The notes under the pieces were generated by a model. That model was given only the letters and a program-made list of their open reading frames with translations, was not told the origin of the DNA and made no database searches. Source: Clostridiales bacterium (GTDB lineage: Bacteria > Bacillota > Clostridia > Peptostreptococcales > Anaerovoracaceae). From it: a stretch of DNA of 16,393 nt. Both the position numbers and the translations under genes were made by a program. Of the stretch, positions 14,544 through 16,393 are shown one piece after another. Numbering within the stretch: position 1 is the first letter of the stretch; every line of letters begins with the position of its first letter. The stretch covers positions 1-16,393 of the forward strand of contig WRFF01000017.1 of assembly GCA_009778945.1 (NCBI GenBank), given 5' to 3'.

Positions 14544-14570
14544 AACACAAAAGGTACGTCCCCTTGTGTT
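14544..14570 (-). repeat. Right REP-like element, inverted copy
   Basis: AACACAA (14544-14550) and TTGTGTT (14564-14570) form a perfect 7-bp arm. On the minus strand the arm extends by GGGG against CCTT through G-T wobble, giving an 11-bp hairpin with loop ACGTA. Such wobble-dependent, strand-specific hairpins are what Y1 transposases recognise in single-stranded DNA. ACACAAAAGGTACGTCCCC (14545-14563) is the exact reverse complement of the left copy. A small AGCGC-AA-GCGCT hairpin lies just before it (14528-14539). Confidence 0.7.
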
Positions 14571-14615
14571 CGTTATGCCGTTGTAGAGGGACAGTTGACG
14601 TCCCACAGCGACAGC

Positions 14616-14729
14616 ATGCCGTCAATTGTTTTTTGGGATCATGAGCTAAGCTATGAAAATCCGGAAAAAGCTATTCTTCCGATATGCAGGACTTTTACTG
14701 AGTTAATGCTTAGTCTTCGCGACGGATAA
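14616..14729 (+). pseudogene. 3' remnant of a SUKH (SMI1/KNR4) family gene
   Basis: The 37-residue frame MPSIVFWDHELSYENPEKAI, then LPICRTFTELMLSLRDG, is what the C-terminal end of a SUKH-domain protein looks like: a strand with FWDHE, an acidic loop, then the last helix SFTEFLxxL. A full SUKH protein has about 130-150 residues, and the conserved LPxxYxxFL and NG region is absent. The sequence before the ATG contains a GGGAC/GTCCC hairpin (14588-14604) and the REP-like element, with no ribosome binding site. It is probably what is left of an immunity gene after the repeat-bearing segment was joined here. Confidence 0.55.
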
Positions 14730-14775
14730 CATTTGGCTCCCCTGGCTCGGAATGATAATTAAGGAGAATGTGAAA

Positions 14776-15342
14776 ATGCAGTATTACAAACTAATGGTGG
14801 ATGGAGAAAACAGTACCGATAATATTTATGCGCATCCATGCATAGAGGTTGAAGATCCTTATATGTTTTGCTATGGGAAAGGGGTTGAAAAATGGGAGCC
14901 TGTGAGATTTGAATGTGACATTAAAAAGGGTACTGTAATTACAGAGTATCTGAGGAATTCATATGGCTGGGACATATTCTCTGAAAGAGCATTAAAACTA
15001 TTTGGAAATATTATTAGTGACGACGTTCAATTACTGCCTGTAAATATTATTAATAAAGATACGGGGCAGGAAATAGAAAAATATTATGTCGTGAATATAC
15101 TTGCCTTTCTGGATGCATTAGATTTGGAGAACTCCTTATATACTTATCATAAAATCGAAAGCATTAACAAAACATGGTTGTCCGTGATTAAATATGGACT
15201 TAAAAAAAGTGAAATCGGCGAGCACAATATTTTCAGGCTCAAAGATTCACCCATGGCGGTTTTTGTTTCGGAAAAATTTAAAAAAGTAGTGGAAACAAAC
15301 AAAATGTTGGGACTTGACTTCTTACAAGTAAAAACAGGTTAA
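14776..15342 (+). CDS. Imm11/DUF1629-like immunity protein
   Basis: This protein has 188 residues from ATG at 14776, nine bases after AAGGAG; an upstream in-frame ATG at 14752 lacks a ribosome binding site. It shows the family pattern of the Imm11 (DUF1629) immunity domain: an N-terminal strand YYKLMVDGE, the segment GTVITEYLRNSYGWDIFSER (52-71), VQLLPVNIINKDTGQEIEKYY (85-104, with the usual YYVVN continuation), LDALDLENS (112-120) and the closing NIFRLKDSPMAVFVSEKFKK (151-170). Such proteins neutralise the toxin domain of polymorphic toxins in the cytoplasm. There is no signal peptide or membrane helix. The DNA here is AT-richer than the ATP synthase region. Its cognate toxin is not in the window. 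Confidence 0.72.
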   Translation: MQYYKLMVDGENSTDNIYAHPCIEVEDPYMFCYGKGVEKWEPVRFECDIKKGTVITEYLRNSYGWDIFSERALKLFGNIISDDVQLLPVNIINKDTGQEIEKYYVVNILAFLDALDLENSLYTYHKIESINKTWLSVIKYGLKKSEIGEHNIFRLKDSPMAVFVSEKFKKVVETNKMLGLDFLQVKTG

Positions 15343-15343
15343 A

Positions 15344-15421
15344 ATGACTAAAAGAGCGCTTTTTAGAGGGGAAAGAGACGACGGTTTTTTTCCTGCTGAA
15401 AGCGCCAGGATCATGCCGTGA
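15344..15421 (+). CDS. Possible 25-residue ORF between immunity genes
   Basis: ATG at 15344 begins one base after the Imm11 stop and encodes MTKRALFRGERDDGFFPAES plus ARIMP. Its TGA (15419-15421) touches AGGA, the ribosome binding site of the next gene. AGG lies about five bases before the ATG. The tight spacing on both sides would fit a coupled small gene or the trace of a deleted one. I do not recognise it. The composition is too short to judge coding bias. Confidence 0.25.
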   Translation: MTKRALFRGERDDGFFPAESARIMP

Positions 15422-15431
15422 GGAAAAACGA

Positions 15432-15860
15432 ATGGGTGTATTTGATAAACTGATTGAAAAGAGACAAGGCAATACCGGGATATACCCGGCCTTTTGCCAA
15501 TGGGTTGATTCCGTGATGGCGGAAGACATTCCACAGACTGCGAAGGCTATCAGTTTTAATATTTATGAAGAAGCCGATAACACTTTTGGTATCGAATTGA
15601 TTGCGGCGGCGTCATACAACAGCAACGACGAAGACTGGGCTTGTGACGAAGTATTGACAACGCGTGACAATCCGTTTTATATTCAACGGACAAAAAACAT
15701 TCTCAAATGGGAGGAAGGGCAAGCCTTCATCTGTGACCTGATAAAAGACTACTTAAATACCGGCAACTACAGGGATAAACTGAAGTCATATACAGCTGTG
15801 TGCGCGGGATTCGTTGATGGGAACTTGGAGCTGTTATTTAAAAAAGAGGAGTTGAAATAA
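15432..15860 (+). CDS. Uncharacterised 142-residue protein in an immunity cluster
   Basis: This is an acidic soluble protein with alternating strands and helices: FNIYEEADNTFGIELIAAAS (about 44-63), then EDWACDEVLTTRDNPFYIQ (about 70-88), GQAFICDLIKDYLNTGNYRD and a closing VCAGFVDGNLELLF. I recall unnamed clostridial proteins with the same DWACDEV...RENPF and GFVDGDLELLY patterns, but no assigned function. There is no signal peptide or membrane helix. AGGA lies seven bases before the ATG. Location between an Imm11-like and a SUKH gene, all in one direction, suggests an immunity protein. That is inference from context only. Confidence 0.6.
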   Translation: MGVFDKLIEKRQGNTGIYPAFCQWVDSVMAEDIPQTAKAISFNIYEEADNTFGIELIAAASYNSNDEDWACDEVLTTRDNPFYIQRTKNILKWEEGQAFICDLIKDYLNTGNYRDKLKSYTAVCAGFVDGNLELLFKKEELK

Positions 15861-15968
15861 AAAGCCGAAAGACGATTCAGTAACGAGCCGATTGGGGACG
15901 GTCATACGGCTTGACGCTGAGATGGATGCAAAATGAATTGGGAAAATAGTACAAAGAGGCTATGAGAG
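15861..15968 (+). other. Intergenic gap in the immunity cluster
   Basis: These 108 bases hold no convincing gene. GGGGACGGT (15894-15902) recalls the core of the REP-like elements but lacks the TTTTGTGTT arm, so at most it is a decayed trace. AAAGAGG (15953-15959) is the ribosome binding site of the next gene. Confidence 0.4.
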
Positions 15969-16379
15969 GTGGACAATAATATTATTAAGATTATCGAGCA
16001 AATGACTTTAAATCCACCTGCTTCGGAAGAATCGCTCAAAGACGTCGAAGAAAAACTCGGCTGTAACCTTCCAAGTCAGTATAAAGAGTTTTTGCTGGAA
16101 TCAAATGGAGCAGAAGGGCTTATTGGTTCTTCATATCTTGTAATCTGGCCAATTGACGATATTGTAATCTCTAATCAAGATTATGAAGTTGAAAAATATA
16201 CTCCAGGATTGATATATTTTGGATCTGATGGAGGCGGCGAGGCTTATGCGTTTGATAGCAGAACAAAAGAGATGCCTATCGTAGAGTTTCCTTTCGAATC
16301 AATTCATATTGAAGATGCTGAATTATGCGGTAAAACATTTTATGAGTTTCTGCAAAATTTATACTGTCGGATTCAATAA
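15969..16379 (+). CDS. SMI1/KNR4 (SUKH) family immunity protein
   Basis: This protein has 136 residues starting at GTG, nine bases after AAAGAGG; a TGA in frame three bases further upstream rules out a longer version. The SUKH signature is clear: ASEESLKDVEEKLGCNLPSQ then YKEFLLESNGAEG (about 18-50), the central WPIDDIVISNQDY (about 60-72), the strand GLIYFGSDGGGEAYAFD (about 80-96), and the C-terminal helix KTFYEFLQNL. SUKH proteins bind and block a wide range of nuclease and other toxin domains delivered by rival cells. The protein is cytoplasmic and full length. It closes the row of immunity-type genes, and no terminator is visible before the window ends 14 bases later. Confidence 0.88.
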   Translation: MDNNIIKIIEQMTLNPPASEESLKDVEEKLGCNLPSQYKEFLLESNGAEGLIGSSYLVIWPIDDIVISNQDYEVEKYTPGLIYFGSDGGGEAYAFDSRTKEMPIVEFPFESIHIEDAELCGKTFYEFLQNLYCRIQ

Positions 16380-16393
16380 AGATAAATATAACC

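Noticed and set aside
14754..14759. GATAAT as a -10 box for the Imm11-like gene
   Set aside because: Transcription would start inside the ribosome binding site at 14761-14766, leaving no usable leader.

Overview
The window looks like part of a Firmicutes (Clostridia-type) chromosome. The supporting signs are strong AAGGAGG-type ribosome binding sites, an I-B-E-F-H-A-G-D-C F-type ATP synthase operon, a short Cse60-like spore-protein frame, and REP-like palindromes of a kind I recall from Firmicutes genomes. The species cannot be fixed from the sequence. Positions 1 to about 12,700 are GC-rich and nearly all genes there lie on the minus strand. From about 14,700 onward the DNA is visibly AT-richer and the genes lie on the plus strand, which suggests an acquired accessory segment.

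Region 1 (1-3443, minus strand): a LysR-type regulator, an MFS transporter and a CocE/NonD-type serine hydrolase that runs off the left edge. They form a compact import-and-hydrolyse cassette. A perfect 10-bp inverted repeat overlaps the lysR stop codon and sits about 64 bp upstream of the predicted transporter start site, which is where LysR-type regulators usually bind. A strong hairpin at 3408-3443 ends transcription coming from patA.

Region 2 (3492-12077, minus strand): a putrescine-type class III aminotransferase (patA), then a complete ATP synthase operon. In transcription order this is atpI, atpB, atpE, atpF, atpH, atpA, atpG, atpD, atpC, driven from a good promoter at 12049-12077. The c subunit keeps Gln32 and Glu65-Thr66, so Na+ coupling is possible. 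atpI has no ATG, GTG or TTG that would include its first membrane helix, and probably starts at ATT.

Region 3 (12132-14180, minus strand): a small membrane protein whose extended N-terminus resembles the tail of a Y1-type transposase, and a secreted lipoprotein. The lipoprotein ends in a C-type-lectin/formylglycine-generating-enzyme-like fold and resembles diversity-generating retroelement (DGR) target proteins. No reverse transcriptase is visible in the window.

Region 4 (14181-14775): no intact gene. It holds a tandem duplication, two inverted REP-like hairpins about 270 bp apart, a Cse60-like short frame shifted by one base just after its ATG, and a 3' remnant of a SUKH (SMI1/KNR4) gene.

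Region 5 (14776-16379, plus strand): an immunity-type cluster with an Imm11/DUF1629 protein, a possible 25-residue ORF, an uncharacterised 142-residue protein and a SUKH protein. No toxin gene is present, so this resembles an orphan immunity array of polymorphic-toxin biology.
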